This document shows positions 8,193 to 16,059 of a stretch of DNA of 64,000 nucleotides, piece after piece. The notes beneath the pieces are model-generated. The model did no database searches and was not told where the DNA came from. It was given only the letters and a program-made list of their open reading frames with translations. The DNA is from an uncultured Eubacteriales bacterium. GTDB lineage: Bacteria; Bacillota; Clostridia; Christensenellales; Pumilibacteraceae. The translations under genes and the position numbers were made by a program. Each line of letters begins with the position of its first letter. Positions within the stretch are counted from its first letter, which is position 1. The stretch lies in NCBI GenBank assembly GCA_900543755.1, contig UQSP01000004.1, positions 1 through 64,000 on the forward strand. The letters run 5' to 3'.

Positions 8193-9521
8193 ATGAAAGT
8201 TTGTAAATTCGGCGGTACTTCGATGGCGAACGCGGAGTGCATTAAAAGGGTGGCTGAAATAGTTTCAAGCGACGACGCGGTGTCCTGCGTAGTGGTTTCC
8301 GCACCCGGCAAAAGGGCAAAAAACGATACCAAAGTTACGGATTTGCTGTATGCGTGCCTCGATAAAGTCAACGACGGATTAAGTCCTCAAGAAGCGTTTA
8401 AACCCATCGAAGAAAGGTTTGACTCCATCTTGAGGGGACTGAATTTAAATTGCGATTTCAAAACTTACTACGACGATATAAAAAGCGAACTCGCTAAAGG
8501 CGCGACCAAGGATTACATTGCAAGCCGCGGCGAATTTTTAAGCGCGGTGGTTTTGTCCGAATATCTTAACTGGAAGTTTATAGACGCCAAGGACTTCGTG
8601 AGATTCGACGACAAAGGTAATTTTTTATCCGAGGAAACAAACGCTTACGCAAAAGCCGTTCTTCACGGCGTGAAAAAAGCAATTATTCCCGGTTTTTACG
8701 GGGCAACGGGCGACGGCACGATTAAGACTTTCTCCCGCGGCGGTTCTGATATTTCGGGTTCAATAGTGGCGCGCGCGCTTTATGCGGACATTTACGAAAA
8801 CTGGACGGACGTAGACGGCTTTATGAAGTGCGACCCGCGAATCGTGGAAAATCCCGAGGTTATGGAGCTTATTACATATAAGGAACTGCGCGAGCTTTCT
8901 TATATGGGTGCAAACGTACTTCATCCCGATTCGATTTTCCCGGTAAGGAAAAACGATATTCCCATACACATAAGAAACACTTTTAATCCTCAGGCAAAAG
9001 GCACGATGATAGTTTCGTCCAAAAAGTTTTTCTCGGGCGCATACGAGAGAAAGGAAAGCACTGTTACGGGCATTGCCGGAAAAAAACATTTCATTGCCAT
9101 CAACATCGAAAAGTCCATGATGAACAACGAGTTGGGTTTTGCGCGTAAAGTTCTGGAGGTCATCGAGAAAAACGGACTGGGAATAGAACATATGCCCAGC
9201 GGCATCGATACTTTGTCCGTTGTGATTGACGGAAGCAATCATGACGAGGACGCTTTGGAGAGAATAGTGGAGGGCATCAAAAAAGTATGCCAGCCCGACA
9301 CGATAGACGTAGAGCGTAATCTTGCATTGATTGCCGTTGTAGGTCACGGCATGAGCAGGAAAAAAGGTACCGCGCAGAAAGTTTGCAACAGCCTATACGA
9401 AGCGGACGTCAACATTCGCATGATAGACCAGGGCAGCAGCGAGCTTAATATTATAATCGGAGTGGAAAACAAGGATTACGAAAAGGCAATTTCCGCGCTT
9501 TATAAGGAATTTTTAAGCTGA
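8193..9521 (+). CDS. lysC: Aspartate kinase
   Basis: Phosphorylates aspartate as the first step toward lysine, threonine, methionine and diaminopimelate. 442 residues: an amino-acid kinase domain (KFGGTSMAN at residues 5-13; SRGGSDISGS near 180) and two C-terminal ACT domains (from about 300; the last includes IAVVGHGMSRKKGTA) for feedback inhibition. The fused single-chain length matches LysC class III-type enzymes. Ribosome site GGAG ten bases before ATG. No other pathway genes are nearby, so which amino acid inhibits it cannot be told. Confidence 0.94.
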   Translation: MKVCKFGGTSMANAECIKRVAEIVSSDDAVSCVVVSAPGKRAKNDTKVTDLLYACLDKVNDGLSPQEAFKPIEERFDSILRGLNLNCDFKTYYDDIKSELAKGATKDYIASRGEFLSAVVLSEYLNWKFIDAKDFVRFDDKGNFLSEETNAYAKAVLHGVKKAIIPGFYGATGDGTIKTFSRGGSDISGSIVARALYADIYENWTDVDGFMKCDPRIVENPEVMELITYKELRELSYMGANVLHPDSIFPVRKNDIPIHIRNTFNPQAKGTMIVSSKKFFSGAYERKESTVTGIAGKKHFIAINIEKSMMNNELGFARKVLEVIEKNGLGIEHMPSGIDTLSVVIDGSNHDEDALERIVEGIKKVCQPDTIDVERNLALIAVVGHGMSRKKGTAQKVCNSLYEADVNIRMIDQGSSELNIIIGVENKDYEKAISALYKEFLS

Positions 9522-9544
9522 CGTTTATATTAATTTTATAAAAC

Positions 9545-9578
9545 AAATCCCGGATATATAATAAAGTCCGGGATTTTT
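9545..9578. terminator. Bidirectional terminator between lysC and TSCPD gene
   Basis: AAATCCCGGA (9545-9554) pairs with TCCGGGATTT (9567-9576), with T runs on the plus strand and AT-rich sequence on the other. It serves lysC and probably the converging minus-strand pair. Confidence 0.85.
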
Positions 9579-9632
9579 GTTTTATTGTATCTTGATTAAT
9601 ATTGTATGTTGCATAAGGCGAAAATATATAAT

Positions 9633-9890
9633 TTATTGATGTTGCTTTTTCGCTTTATACTGTTTAAGCGCTTGGGCAAATTGATCGGGACAGGATGTGC
9701 CCGCCCTGCACCGGATGCCTTCCAGCAAACCTATAATTTCGTCAATATTGCGTCCGACGGATAATTTTGCAATACCCTGAGTGTTTCCGCTGCAACCGTT
9801 TATGAATTTTACCGAAGTAAGTATATCGTTATCGTCCACAACAAAAACGATTTCTCTGCAACAAGTGCCTTTAGTCCTGTAGCTTTCCAT
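9633..9890 (-). CDS. TSCPD domain protein (TIGR03905 type)
   Basis: 85-residue protein of the small TSCPD family, related to the C-terminal zinc-binding tail of vitamin-B12-dependent ribonucleotide reductase. The C-terminus carries GIRCRAGTSCPDQFAQAL with the namesake motif, and paired Cys (TCCREI) near the N-terminus could bind metal. Function of the stand-alone form is unknown. It starts 10 bases after the DUF4364 stop on the same strand, so the two are likely co-transcribed. Confidence 0.85.
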   Translation of the reverse strand: MESYRTKGTCCREIVFVVDDNDILTSVKFINGCSGNTQGIAKLSVGRNIDEIIGLLEGIRCRAGTSCPDQFAQALKQYKAKKQHQ

Positions 9891-9899
9891 TAAGTACTC

Positions 9900-10424
9900 C
9901 TAATCGATCAATTCCTCGTGTAAATAGCCGTAGATTTGTGCCGCCTTGTCTTCCCACTTGTTGTATACCATTTTTGCGGTGTTGCGGTTTGCGACGTTAA
10001 GCTTGATTTCAAGCACCGTCTGCACAGGGTCGACGATTTTCATCTGAACGGTGTAAGTGCCGTCGTTGTTTTTATAATAATTTCTGTAATATTCCTGTTT
10101 GCGCCGCATGGACATACGGTTTTCTTTAACGTACTCGGTTATTTCCGTGCGCAAAGAGGAGGGAATGCGCGTGTAAAACAGCGCAAGGCATTGTCTGCCG
10201 TCAGCCGTAATGTTATAGTAGCTGTTTTTTTCCTTGGAGGACTGATAAATAAAGCCCGATTCAAGCAATTGGTTTATCGTAATCGTGCAGTCCATGTAGC
10301 TTAACCAAGTGTTTCGGCTGGTGCACATTTCAATTATAGTATTGCCCGTAATCGCAACGTCCATCGCTTCGAAAACATACAGCAAAATAAGTTTATTTAT
10401 TGTAGATTCGTCCGCGAGTTCCAC
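9900..10424 (-). CDS. DUF4364 family winged-helix protein
   Basis: 174 residues, typical of the Clostridia DUF4364 family of putative PadR/winged-helix-like regulators. An N-terminal helix-turn-helix region (about residues 5-75, including YMDCTITINQLLESGFI) is followed by a beta-rich C-terminal domain. The start is GTG with AGGAGG six to seven bases upstream on the minus strand. It is divergent from birA and followed by the TSCPD gene. Target genes are not known. Confidence 0.85.
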   Translation of the reverse strand: MELADESTINKLILLYVFEAMDVAITGNTIIEMCTSRNTWLSYMDCTITINQLLESGFIYQSSKEKNSYYNITADGRQCLALFYTRIPSSLRTEITEYVKENRMSMRRKQEYYRNYYKNNDGTYTVQMKIVDPVQTVLEIKLNVANRNTAKMVYNKWEDKAAQIYGYLHEELID

Positions 10425-10448
10425 TTTGTACCTCCTGATAAGAAGTTT

Positions 10449-10476
10449 ATTATATCACACTTTTGTCTAAAAACAA
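10449..10476 (-). promoter_or_regulatory. Probable promoter of the DUF4364-TSCPD operon
   Basis: On the minus strand TATAAT lies at 10454-10449, with a weak TTGTTT-like -35 about 16-17 bases before it. The -10 is perfect; the -35 is poor. Confidence 0.5.
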
Positions 10477-10521
10477 AGAATTTTATCGTAAAAATGTGAA
10501 TTTTAATGGTTTAATTTATTA

Positions 10522-10553
10522 TTGTAAACTATTTTATTGTTTTTGGTTGACAA
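10522..10553. promoter_or_regulatory. BirA-like biotin operator overlapping the birA -35
   Basis: TTGTAAACT (10522-10530) and GGTTGACAA (10545-10553) form an imperfect palindrome separated by 14 bases. This resembles the known BirA operator pattern TTGTAAACC-N14/15-GGTTTACAA. The right half contains the TTGACA -35 of the birA promoter, so binding would block transcription. The downstream BirA has the DNA-binding domain needed. The match to the consensus is from memory of the family. Confidence 0.7.
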
Positions 10554-10575
10554 TATCTGCGCATTTTGTTATTAT
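10547..10575 (+). promoter_or_regulatory. Sigma-A promoter of birA-bioY
   Basis: Consensus TTGACA (10547-10552), 17-base spacer, TATTAT (10570-10575). About 12 bases of leader before the AGAGG ribosome site and ATG at 10594. Confidence 0.85.
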
Positions 10576-10593
10576 ATGATGCAAGAGGTTATT

Positions 10594-11544
10594 ATGGCGT
10601 TAAAAGATGAAATATTGGCTATACTTGAGTCGAACCGAAACCGGGCCGTTTCAGGTCAGGAACTGGCGGAAAAATTGTCGGTAACAAGGGCCGCCGTATG
10701 GAAAGCCGTAAAGAGTCTTAAGGACGATGGCCATATTATAGAGGCGGTGACAAACCGCGGTTACCGGTTGCAGAAAACGTCGGACGTCCTGACTGATGCC
10801 GGGATAAAATCCTGCCTTAAACACGATTGCCGTGTGGAAGTATACGATAAGGTAGAATCCACTAATATAACCGCAAAAATTGCCGCGCTTGGCGGGGCGC
10901 CTGCAAACACGATTATTGCGGCAAACTGTCAGACGGGCGGCAGGGGACGTCGCGGCAGAGTGTTTTATTCGCCCGAAAAAAGCGGAGTTTACTTCAGTGT
11001 AATTCTGCGCCCTAAAGTTACCGCGAAAGAAAGCGTGTTGCTTACCACTGCGGCGGCGGTATCGGCTGCTGAGGCGATAGAGGAGCTTACGGGTAAAAAA
11101 GCTTCCGTAAAGTGGATAAACGACGTTTATGTGGACGGAAAAAAATGCGTAGGAATACTGAGCGAGGCGATTTTCGACTATGAAAGCGGCGAAGTGGACT
11201 GCGTTATCGTAGGAATAGGTATAAACGTAAGTACCGTTGACTTTCCTCAGGAAATAAAGGATAAAGCGGGCAGTATAGGCGCGGTTTCCAGAAACGCTTT
11301 GGTTGCGATGGTTTCTGACAAACTTATTGACATTTGTGACAAACTGCCGGATAACTCTCATCTTGAAAGTTATCGTAAAAAATGTTTTATTCTCGGAAGA
11401 GAAATAACGGTAATGCCTTTCGGAAGCGAGGAGTACAGCGCGACGGCCCTTTCGGTGGACGGAGAAGGGCGTCTGGTAGTGCGAACCGCTTCAGGCGAAG
11501 AAAAGACGTTATCGAACGAAGAGGTAAGCGTAAGGATTAAATAA
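10594..11544 (+). CDS. birA: Bifunctional biotin-protein ligase / biotin repressor
   Basis: Activates biotin to biotinyl-AMP and attaches it to carboxylase carrier proteins; in the holo form it represses biotin genes. 316 residues: N-terminal winged helix (about 5-65, with SVTRAAVWKAVKSL), catalytic domain with the biotinyl-AMP loop GGRGRRGRVF (near 122) and KWINDVYV in place of the usual KWPND, and a short C-terminal SH3-like domain. ATG 10594 is chosen for AGAGG five bases upstream; longer frames would run through the promoter. bioY follows after five bases, and an operator covers the promoter. Confidence 0.95.
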   Translation: MALKDEILAILESNRNRAVSGQELAEKLSVTRAAVWKAVKSLKDDGHIIEAVTNRGYRLQKTSDVLTDAGIKSCLKHDCRVEVYDKVESTNITAKIAALGGAPANTIIAANCQTGGRGRRGRVFYSPEKSGVYFSVILRPKVTAKESVLLTTAAAVSAAEAIEELTGKKASVKWINDVYVDGKKCVGILSEAIFDYESGEVDCVIVGIGINVSTVDFPQEIKDKAGSIGAVSRNALVAMVSDKLIDICDKLPDNSHLESYRKKCFILGREITVMPFGSEEYSATALSVDGEGRLVVRTASGEEKTLSNEEVSVRIK

Positions 11545-11549
11545 GAGAT

Positions 11550-12200
11550 ATGACCACTAAAAGGATTATAAGAATAAGTTTTTTTACACTGCTTGCGATT
11601 ATCGGCGGATTTATAAAGATACCCGTGGGTACCGTCGCTTTCACACTGCAGACCGTGTTCGTAGTGCTTGCGGGGTTTGTACTTGGCGCGCGCGACGGAA
11701 TGTTTGCGCTTTTGGCGTATATGATTATAGGGCTGATAGGAATTCCCGTATTTACTCAGGGCGGCGGATTCAGTTATATTTTCATGCCGTCGTTCGGCTA
11801 TATAATCGGTTTTGTGATAGGCGCGTTTACGGCGGGGTTTGTGATGTCGCGTTTTTCCACCGTCAACACTCTCAAGATTTGGGTTGCCGGTATTATCGCG
11901 CTGCTGCCCGTTTACATTATCGGTATGGCTTATCAGGTAATGATTCTTGTTTTCGTCAACGGGCTTACCGTTTCCGCAGCTTTAATAACGTTAATCAGCA
12001 TATTGATTTATTGGGCTATTGACATAGTTATGATTTTTATCATTTCCATCGTTTATCCTCGTCTTATGTCCATGATGAAAATTACCGCAAACAACGTTAC
12101 TTCTTCCCCTGACGACGATAATAAATTAATGAGCGACAAAATAAGCGGCAAGGTTGACAACACAGACGAAAAATCGGAAAATAATGAGAGCAAAAATTGA
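11550..12200 (+). CDS. bioY: Biotin transporter BioY (ECF S component)
   Basis: Membrane substrate-binding component for biotin uptake, normally working with a shared ECF energising module that is not in the window. 216 residues: six hydrophobic segments between residues 8 and 180, with VAFTLQTVFVVLAGFVLGARDG as the family hallmark. The last 35 residues are an unusual hydrophilic, Asp/Ser/Asn-rich tail. Paired with birA and no synthesis genes, it suggests biotin is scavenged; that is inference. Likely co-transcribed with birA. Confidence 0.93.
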   Translation: MTTKRIIRISFFTLLAIIGGFIKIPVGTVAFTLQTVFVVLAGFVLGARDGMFALLAYMIIGLIGIPVFTQGGGFSYIFMPSFGYIIGFVIGAFTAGFVMSRFSTVNTLKIWVAGIIALLPVYIIGMAYQVMILVFVNGLTVSAALITLISILIYWAIDIVMIFIISIVYPRLMSMMKITANNVTSSPDDDNKLMSDKISGKVDNTDEKSENNESKN

Positions 12201-12350
12201 AAACCTTATCAAAAATTGCCGCATTATTTGCGATGTGTTTTATTGAAATAATAAAAAGTTGAGATTTTGCTTCATAATAAGCTTAAAATTGTCCTTGAAA
12301 GCATTACGTCTTTATAAAAATAAGCTCACGGTTTTAGCTTTATATAATTT
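12201..12350. other. Intergenic, nothing recognised
   Basis: AT-rich sequence between the bioY stop and the terminator at 12351. I see no gene, RNA or repeat in it. Confidence 0.5.
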
Positions 12351-12383
12351 AAGGCAGGTAAAGGTTTTTACTTGCCTTTTTTT
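12351..12383 (+). terminator. Intrinsic terminator downstream of bioY
   Basis: AAGGCAGGTAAA (12351-12362) pairs with TTTACTTGCCTT (12367-12378, one G-U), followed by T7. It lies 150 bases past bioY and just before the nucleoside hydrolase, so it could also act as an attenuator if transcription starts within the gap. Confidence 0.85.
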
Positions 12384-12432
12384 AATGTTTTTGATATACT
12401 TCGTTTAAGGAAAAAACGGAGTATAAAGAATT

Positions 12433-13416
12433 ATGGAAGAGAAAATTAAAATTTTGTTGGATACTGATGCGGGCGACGATATCGACGACGCGCTTGCAAT
12501 TGCGCTGGGCTTTTCATCCGAAGAAGTTGAATTTGTGGGAATAACGACCGTATATAAAAATACGGCGGACCGTGCGCGACTTGTCAAAAAGCTTGTGCTT
12601 GACGGAGGGAAAAATATTCCCGTTTATGCAGGATATTGCGGCGGATTCAAATTTCCGACCGACCCATACAGCGGCTTTCCCAACCAGATAAAAGGCGAAG
12701 ACGGTAAATACCATATGTGTCAGTTTACCGAGGACCTTCTTTCCTCCGAATACGATCCGGTAAATGCGGAAGAGGGAGTTGAGGGCGCTGCTGCCGTCGA
12801 TTTCATAATCGAAAGTTGTTATAAATACGGAAAAGACCTTACCGTGCTTGCAATAGGACCTTTTACTAATATAGCCAAGGTGATAGAAAAGGACCCGGAA
12901 GCTCTTAACCACGCGAAGAGAGTGGTAATCATGGGCGGCGCGTTTTACACCACGTTTCCCGAATGGAATGTGTTTTGTGACGTGGAAGCGGCGGACTTAC
13001 TGTTCAGCGGAGCAGTTAAAAATCTCGAATGCGTCGGTCTTGACGTGACGTGGAAGACTACTTTACGTCCCGAAGAGGCGGATATAATGAGAAATTATAA
13101 AGGTAAAGCTTACTCCGAATACGCTTCGAAACTGGTGAAAATCTGGATGCAGCGCAATAACGGAGCAATGCCCACGCTTCATGACCCGCTTGCTTTCTTT
13201 TACTGCATTTGTCCCGACATTCTTGAGATGGAGGATATGCAAGTTAAAGTCGCAACGCAGGGAGAGGCTCGTGCCGTAAATCTTAACGTCGGCAGGTGGA
13301 ATTCGTTTCGCAGAAAAGAAATGAAGTCGGCAATAGTCAAAGTGGCAAAAGGCCTTGACCGCGAAAGATTTCTGAAAGAATACCTGAAGCGTGTTTTCGA
13401 TTACGGCAAGCTTTGA
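12433..13416 (+). CDS. Nucleoside hydrolase (inosine-uridine preferring family)
   Basis: Cytosolic N-ribohydrolase that splits nucleosides into base and ribose for salvage. 327 residues, normal for the family. The calcium-binding N-terminal cluster DTDAGDDIDDALA is at residues 9-21. IGPFTNIAKVI (near 142) and the MGGAF motif (near 163) are present, and LHDPLAFFY near the C-terminus supplies the active-site His-Asp. Specificity (purine, pyrimidine or nicotinamide riboside) cannot be assigned. It stands alone between terminators. Confidence 0.93.
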   Translation: MEEKIKILLDTDAGDDIDDALAIALGFSSEEVEFVGITTVYKNTADRARLVKKLVLDGGKNIPVYAGYCGGFKFPTDPYSGFPNQIKGEDGKYHMCQFTEDLLSSEYDPVNAEEGVEGAAAVDFIIESCYKYGKDLTVLAIGPFTNIAKVIEKDPEALNHAKRVVIMGGAFYTTFPEWNVFCDVEAADLLFSGAVKNLECVGLDVTWKTTLRPEEADIMRNYKGKAYSEYASKLVKIWMQRNNGAMPTLHDPLAFFYCICPDILEMEDMQVKVATQGEARAVNLNVGRWNSFRRKEMKSAIVKVAKGLDRERFLKEYLKRVFDYGKL

Positions 13417-13506
13417 TTGCTTTAATGTATAATCACATTATAATGATTTTAATTTAATATTTTTAAGACGTTTTCGTTAACCTTTTTTCTGACAAAACAA
13501 AATCAA

Positions 13507-13545
13507 ATGCACCCTGAAAGTTATCCGACTTTCAGGGTGCATATT
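13507..13545 (+). terminator. Strong terminator of the nucleoside hydrolase gene
   Basis: A perfect 15-bp stem (13507-13521 with 13528-13542), loop TATCCG, then a short T-rich tail. It is about 90 bases past the stop codon. Confidence 0.8.
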
Positions 13546-13546
13546 T

Positions 13547-13626
13547 ATATTACCGCGTGATTTTTTCAAATTAAAAAAGGACACAAATATTACCGCGTGA
13601 TTTTTTCAAATTAAAAAAGGACGCAA
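13547..13626. repeat. 40-bp tandem duplication next to the fba terminator
   Basis: Two head-to-tail 40-base units, 13547-13586 and 13587-13626, each containing TACCGCGTGATTTTTTC and ending in GGAC(A/G)CAA. They differ at one base. The second copy includes one arm of the fba terminator, so the repeat is a partial duplication of terminator DNA. Confidence 0.9.
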
Positions 13627-13646
13627 ACCCAAGTTGCGTCCTTTTT
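13614..13646 (-). terminator. Terminator of fba
   Basis: AAAAAGGACGCAA (13614-13626) pairs with TTGCGTCCTTTTT (13634-13646), with a T run on both strands. On the minus strand it follows the fba stop by about 14 bases. It is bidirectional in form. Confidence 0.85.
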
Positions 13647-13659
13647 GCGTATTTAATCG

Positions 13660-14589
13660 TTAAGCCTTGTTGTTGCAGCCAAGCACGTTAACCAATTTGT
13701 GTTTAACGCACTGTTTGATAAGTTCTCTTGCGGGACCGAGGTACTGTCTGGGGTCGAAGTGTGCGGGATTTTCGGCGAAATGCTTTCTTATAGCTGCAGT
13801 AAACGCAAGGCGCAGGTCGGAGTCGATATTGATTTTGCATACAGCCATGGAAGCAGCTTTTCTGAGCATATCTTCGGGCACGCCTTTTGCACCGGGCATT
13901 GTGCCGCCGTACTGGTTGATGATGTCAACGTATTCGGGGATGACGGAGGACGCGCCGTGAAGCACGATGGGGAATTTGGGAAGACGCTTACCGACTTCTT
14001 CGAGGATATCGAATCTAAGTCTTGCTTCGCCTTTGAATTTAAACGCACCGTGCGAAGTGCCGATTGCAATGGCAAGAGAATCGACGCCCGTTTTCGTGAC
14101 GAATTCTTCAACCTGATCGGGATCGGTGTAGCAAGCGTTTTCTGCGGAAACGTTGACGTCGTCTTCGATTCCCGCAAGACGGCCGAGCTCTGCTTCTACG
14201 ACTACGCCGTGGTCATGCGCGTATTTAACCACTTCGGAGGTGATTTTGATGTTTTCCGCAAAAGAGTGGTGGGAAGCGTCGATCATGACGGAGGTAAAGC
14301 CGTCGTCAACCGATGCTTTGCAAAGATCGTAGCTGTCGCCGTGGTCGAGGTGAAGAGCAATGGGTAACCCGGAGTCTTCAACAGCCGCTTCAACCAACTT
14401 TTTGAGGTACTTGGGATTGGCGTATTTACGCGCACCGCTTGAAACCTGCAGTATGAGAGGAGCGCGCTCTTCCTTAGCGGCTTCCACGATACCCTGTATC
14501 ATTTCCATGTTATTTACGTTGAACGCGCCGATTGCATAGCCGCCTTCATACGCTTTATTAAACATGTCTTTTGTTGTTACTAATGGCAT
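13660..14589 (-). CDS. fba: Class II fructose-bisphosphate aldolase
   Basis: Zinc-dependent aldolase of glycolysis and gluconeogenesis that cleaves fructose-1,6-bisphosphate to DHAP and glyceraldehyde-3-phosphate. 309 residues. LHLDHGD places the catalytic Asp82 and zinc His83. Further zinc and substrate motifs are VEAELGRLAG, IGTSHGAFKF and VLHGASS. On the minus strand GGAGGG lies seven bases before ATG. It is monocistronic between its terminator and the divergent M29 gene. gap, the next glycolytic step, is 1.5 kb away. Confidence 0.96.
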   Translation of the reverse strand: MPLVTTKDMFNKAYEGGYAIGAFNVNNMEMIQGIVEAAKEERAPLILQVSSGARKYANPKYLKKLVEAAVEDSGLPIALHLDHGDSYDLCKASVDDGFTSVMIDASHHSFAENIKITSEVVKYAHDHGVVVEAELGRLAGIEDDVNVSAENACYTDPDQVEEFVTKTGVDSLAIAIGTSHGAFKFKGEARLRFDILEEVGKRLPKFPIVLHGASSVIPEYVDIINQYGGTMPGAKGVPEDMLRKAASMAVCKINIDSDLRLAFTAAIRKHFAENPAHFDPRQYLGPARELIKQCVKHKLVNVLGCNNKA

Positions 14590-14621
14590 AACAAACCCTC
14601 CAATAAATTATTTACCGTATT

Positions 14622-14649
14622 ATTATACAATATAAGCGTTTATTTGGAA
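14622..14649 (-). promoter_or_regulatory. Probable promoter of fba
   Basis: On the minus strand a perfect TATAAT (14627-14622) has a weak TTCCAA (14649-14644) 16 bases before it. The leader to the fba start is about 25 bases. Confidence 0.5.
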
Positions 14650-14731
14650 AGCGTTTTTTCACGTAATTTCATAAAATATGTTTTTTAGGTCAAAGTCAGA
14701 ATACGCTCGGACGGATAAAGGCGGATTTATG

Positions 14732-14760
14732 TTGACATTTTAAGGTTATAATAATATAAT
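14732..14760 (+). promoter_or_regulatory. Consensus sigma-A promoter of the M29 aminopeptidase
   Basis: Perfect TTGACA (14732-14737), 17-base spacer, perfect TATAAT (14755-14760). Confidence 0.88.
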
Positions 14761-14799
14761 AGACGGCGGAATTAAACTATTGCCAAAGGAGATTGTAAA

Positions 14800-15915
14800 A
14801 TGCTTGACAACCGTATCAAGATTCTTGCAAAAAATCTGGTTAACTATTCGGTAAAAGCCAAAAAAGGAGACAAAGTTCTTATCGAGGCTTACGATTTGGA
14901 TTCTGCGCTTGTGACTTGCCTCGTCGACGAAATACGTTCCGTGGGCGCGTATGCTTTCGTGGAGCTGTTCGACAGCAAAGTTCAGCGCAGACTGCTTCTG
15001 AATGCGGACGAAACTTACTGTAAATTGCTTGAAAAATACAACCGCGTCCGTATGGAGGACATGGACTGCTATATCGGTATAAGGGGTGCGTACAACTCAT
15101 TCGAGTCCAGCGACGTTCCCGGGGAAATAATGGATATGTATTCAAGGCTCTACGCGCATCCCATTCATCACGAATTAAGGGTGTGCAAAACCCGTTGGGT
15201 GATACTGCGTTATCCCAACGATTCCATGAGTCAGCTTGCGGGTATGCCCACCGAGAAATTCGAAGATTTTTATTTCAACGTTTGCAACCTCGATTATTCC
15301 AAAATGGACAAGGCCATGGACGCGCTTGTGGCGCTTATGAACAGGACGGATAAAGTGCGTATCGTGGCAAAGGACACGGACTTAAGCTTTTCCATTAAGG
15401 GAATTAACGCCGTCAAGTGCAGCGGTGCGTGCAATATCCCGGACGGGGAAGTGTATACCGCGCCCGTCAAGGACAGCGTGAACGGAGTCATTTCCTACAA
15501 TGCGCCGTCTATCGAAAACGGTATCAAGTTCGAAAACGTGCGTCTTGAATTCAAAAACGGAAAAATCGTAAAGGCAACTTCCAATTTCACCGAGGAATGC
15601 AATAAGATTTTCGATACCGACGAGGGCGCAAGATACGTAGGGGAGTTCGCTGTGGGCGTCAATCCTTATATAATTAAACCCATGGGCGATATACTTTTCG
15701 ACGAAAAGATTTCGGGTTCCATTCACTTTACGCCCGGGTGCTGCTACGACGACGCGCCCAACGGCAATAAATCAGCCGTTCACTGGGATTTGGTGCTTAT
15801 CCAGACTCCCGAATACGGCGGAGGTAAAATTTATTTCGACGACGTTCTTATCCGTGAAGACGGCCGTTTCGTCATTGACGAGCTTAAGTGTCTTAACCCC
15901 GAAAACCTTGTATAA
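14800..15915 (+). CDS. Aminopeptidase of the M29 family
   Basis: Metal-dependent cytosolic exopeptidase that removes N-terminal residues from peptides, used in peptide turnover. 371 residues, close to the family length of 370-410. The first metal ligand lies in NIPDGEVYTAPV (near 210). EFAVGVNP (near 285) and the late SAVHWDLVLI give further ligands and the active-site residues. A ribosome site AAAGGAG lies about eight bases upstream. It is transcribed alone from a strong promoter. Substrate preference is not known. Confidence 0.92.
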   Translation: MLDNRIKILAKNLVNYSVKAKKGDKVLIEAYDLDSALVTCLVDEIRSVGAYAFVELFDSKVQRRLLLNADETYCKLLEKYNRVRMEDMDCYIGIRGAYNSFESSDVPGEIMDMYSRLYAHPIHHELRVCKTRWVILRYPNDSMSQLAGMPTEKFEDFYFNVCNLDYSKMDKAMDALVALMNRTDKVRIVAKDTDLSFSIKGINAVKCSGACNIPDGEVYTAPVKDSVNGVISYNAPSIENGIKFENVRLEFKNGKIVKATSNFTEECNKIFDTDEGARYVGEFAVGVNPYIIKPMGDILFDEKISGSIHFTPGCCYDDAPNGNKSAVHWDLVLIQTPEYGGGKIYFDDVLIREDGRFVIDELKCLNPENLV

Positions 15916-15950
15916 AGATAAATTTTTATTGATTTATTGCGTTATTTCGC

Positions 15951-15979
15951 TTGTCAAAAAATTGAAAAACCTGTATTAT
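15951..15979 (+). promoter_or_regulatory. Sigma-A promoter of gap
   Basis: TTGTCA (15951-15956), 17-base spacer, TATTAT (15974-15979). The predicted start near 15986 coincides with the first arm of the inverted repeat that follows. Confidence 0.75.
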
Positions 15980-15986
15980 ATATATG

Positions 15987-16019
15987 GTCGGACAAGTTAA
16001 AGCTTTATGTGTGTCCGAC
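15987..16019. promoter_or_regulatory. Inverted repeat at the gap transcription start
   Basis: GTCGGACA (15987-15994) and TGTCCGAC (16012-16019) are exact inverted repeats with 17 bases between them, beginning at or just after the predicted +1. It could be an operator for a glycolytic regulator such as a CggR/SorC-type protein, or a 5'-terminal mRNA hairpin that stabilises an abundant message. No regulator gene lies beside gap. Confidence 0.6.
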
Positions 16020-16059
16020 ACGACAAAAAAGTAAATACTATTTTGGAGGATAGATTATT

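Noticed and set aside
13547..13626. Possible CRISPR-like direct repeats
   Set aside because: Only two units in direct contact, with no spacers and no cas genes. It is a simple tandem duplication.
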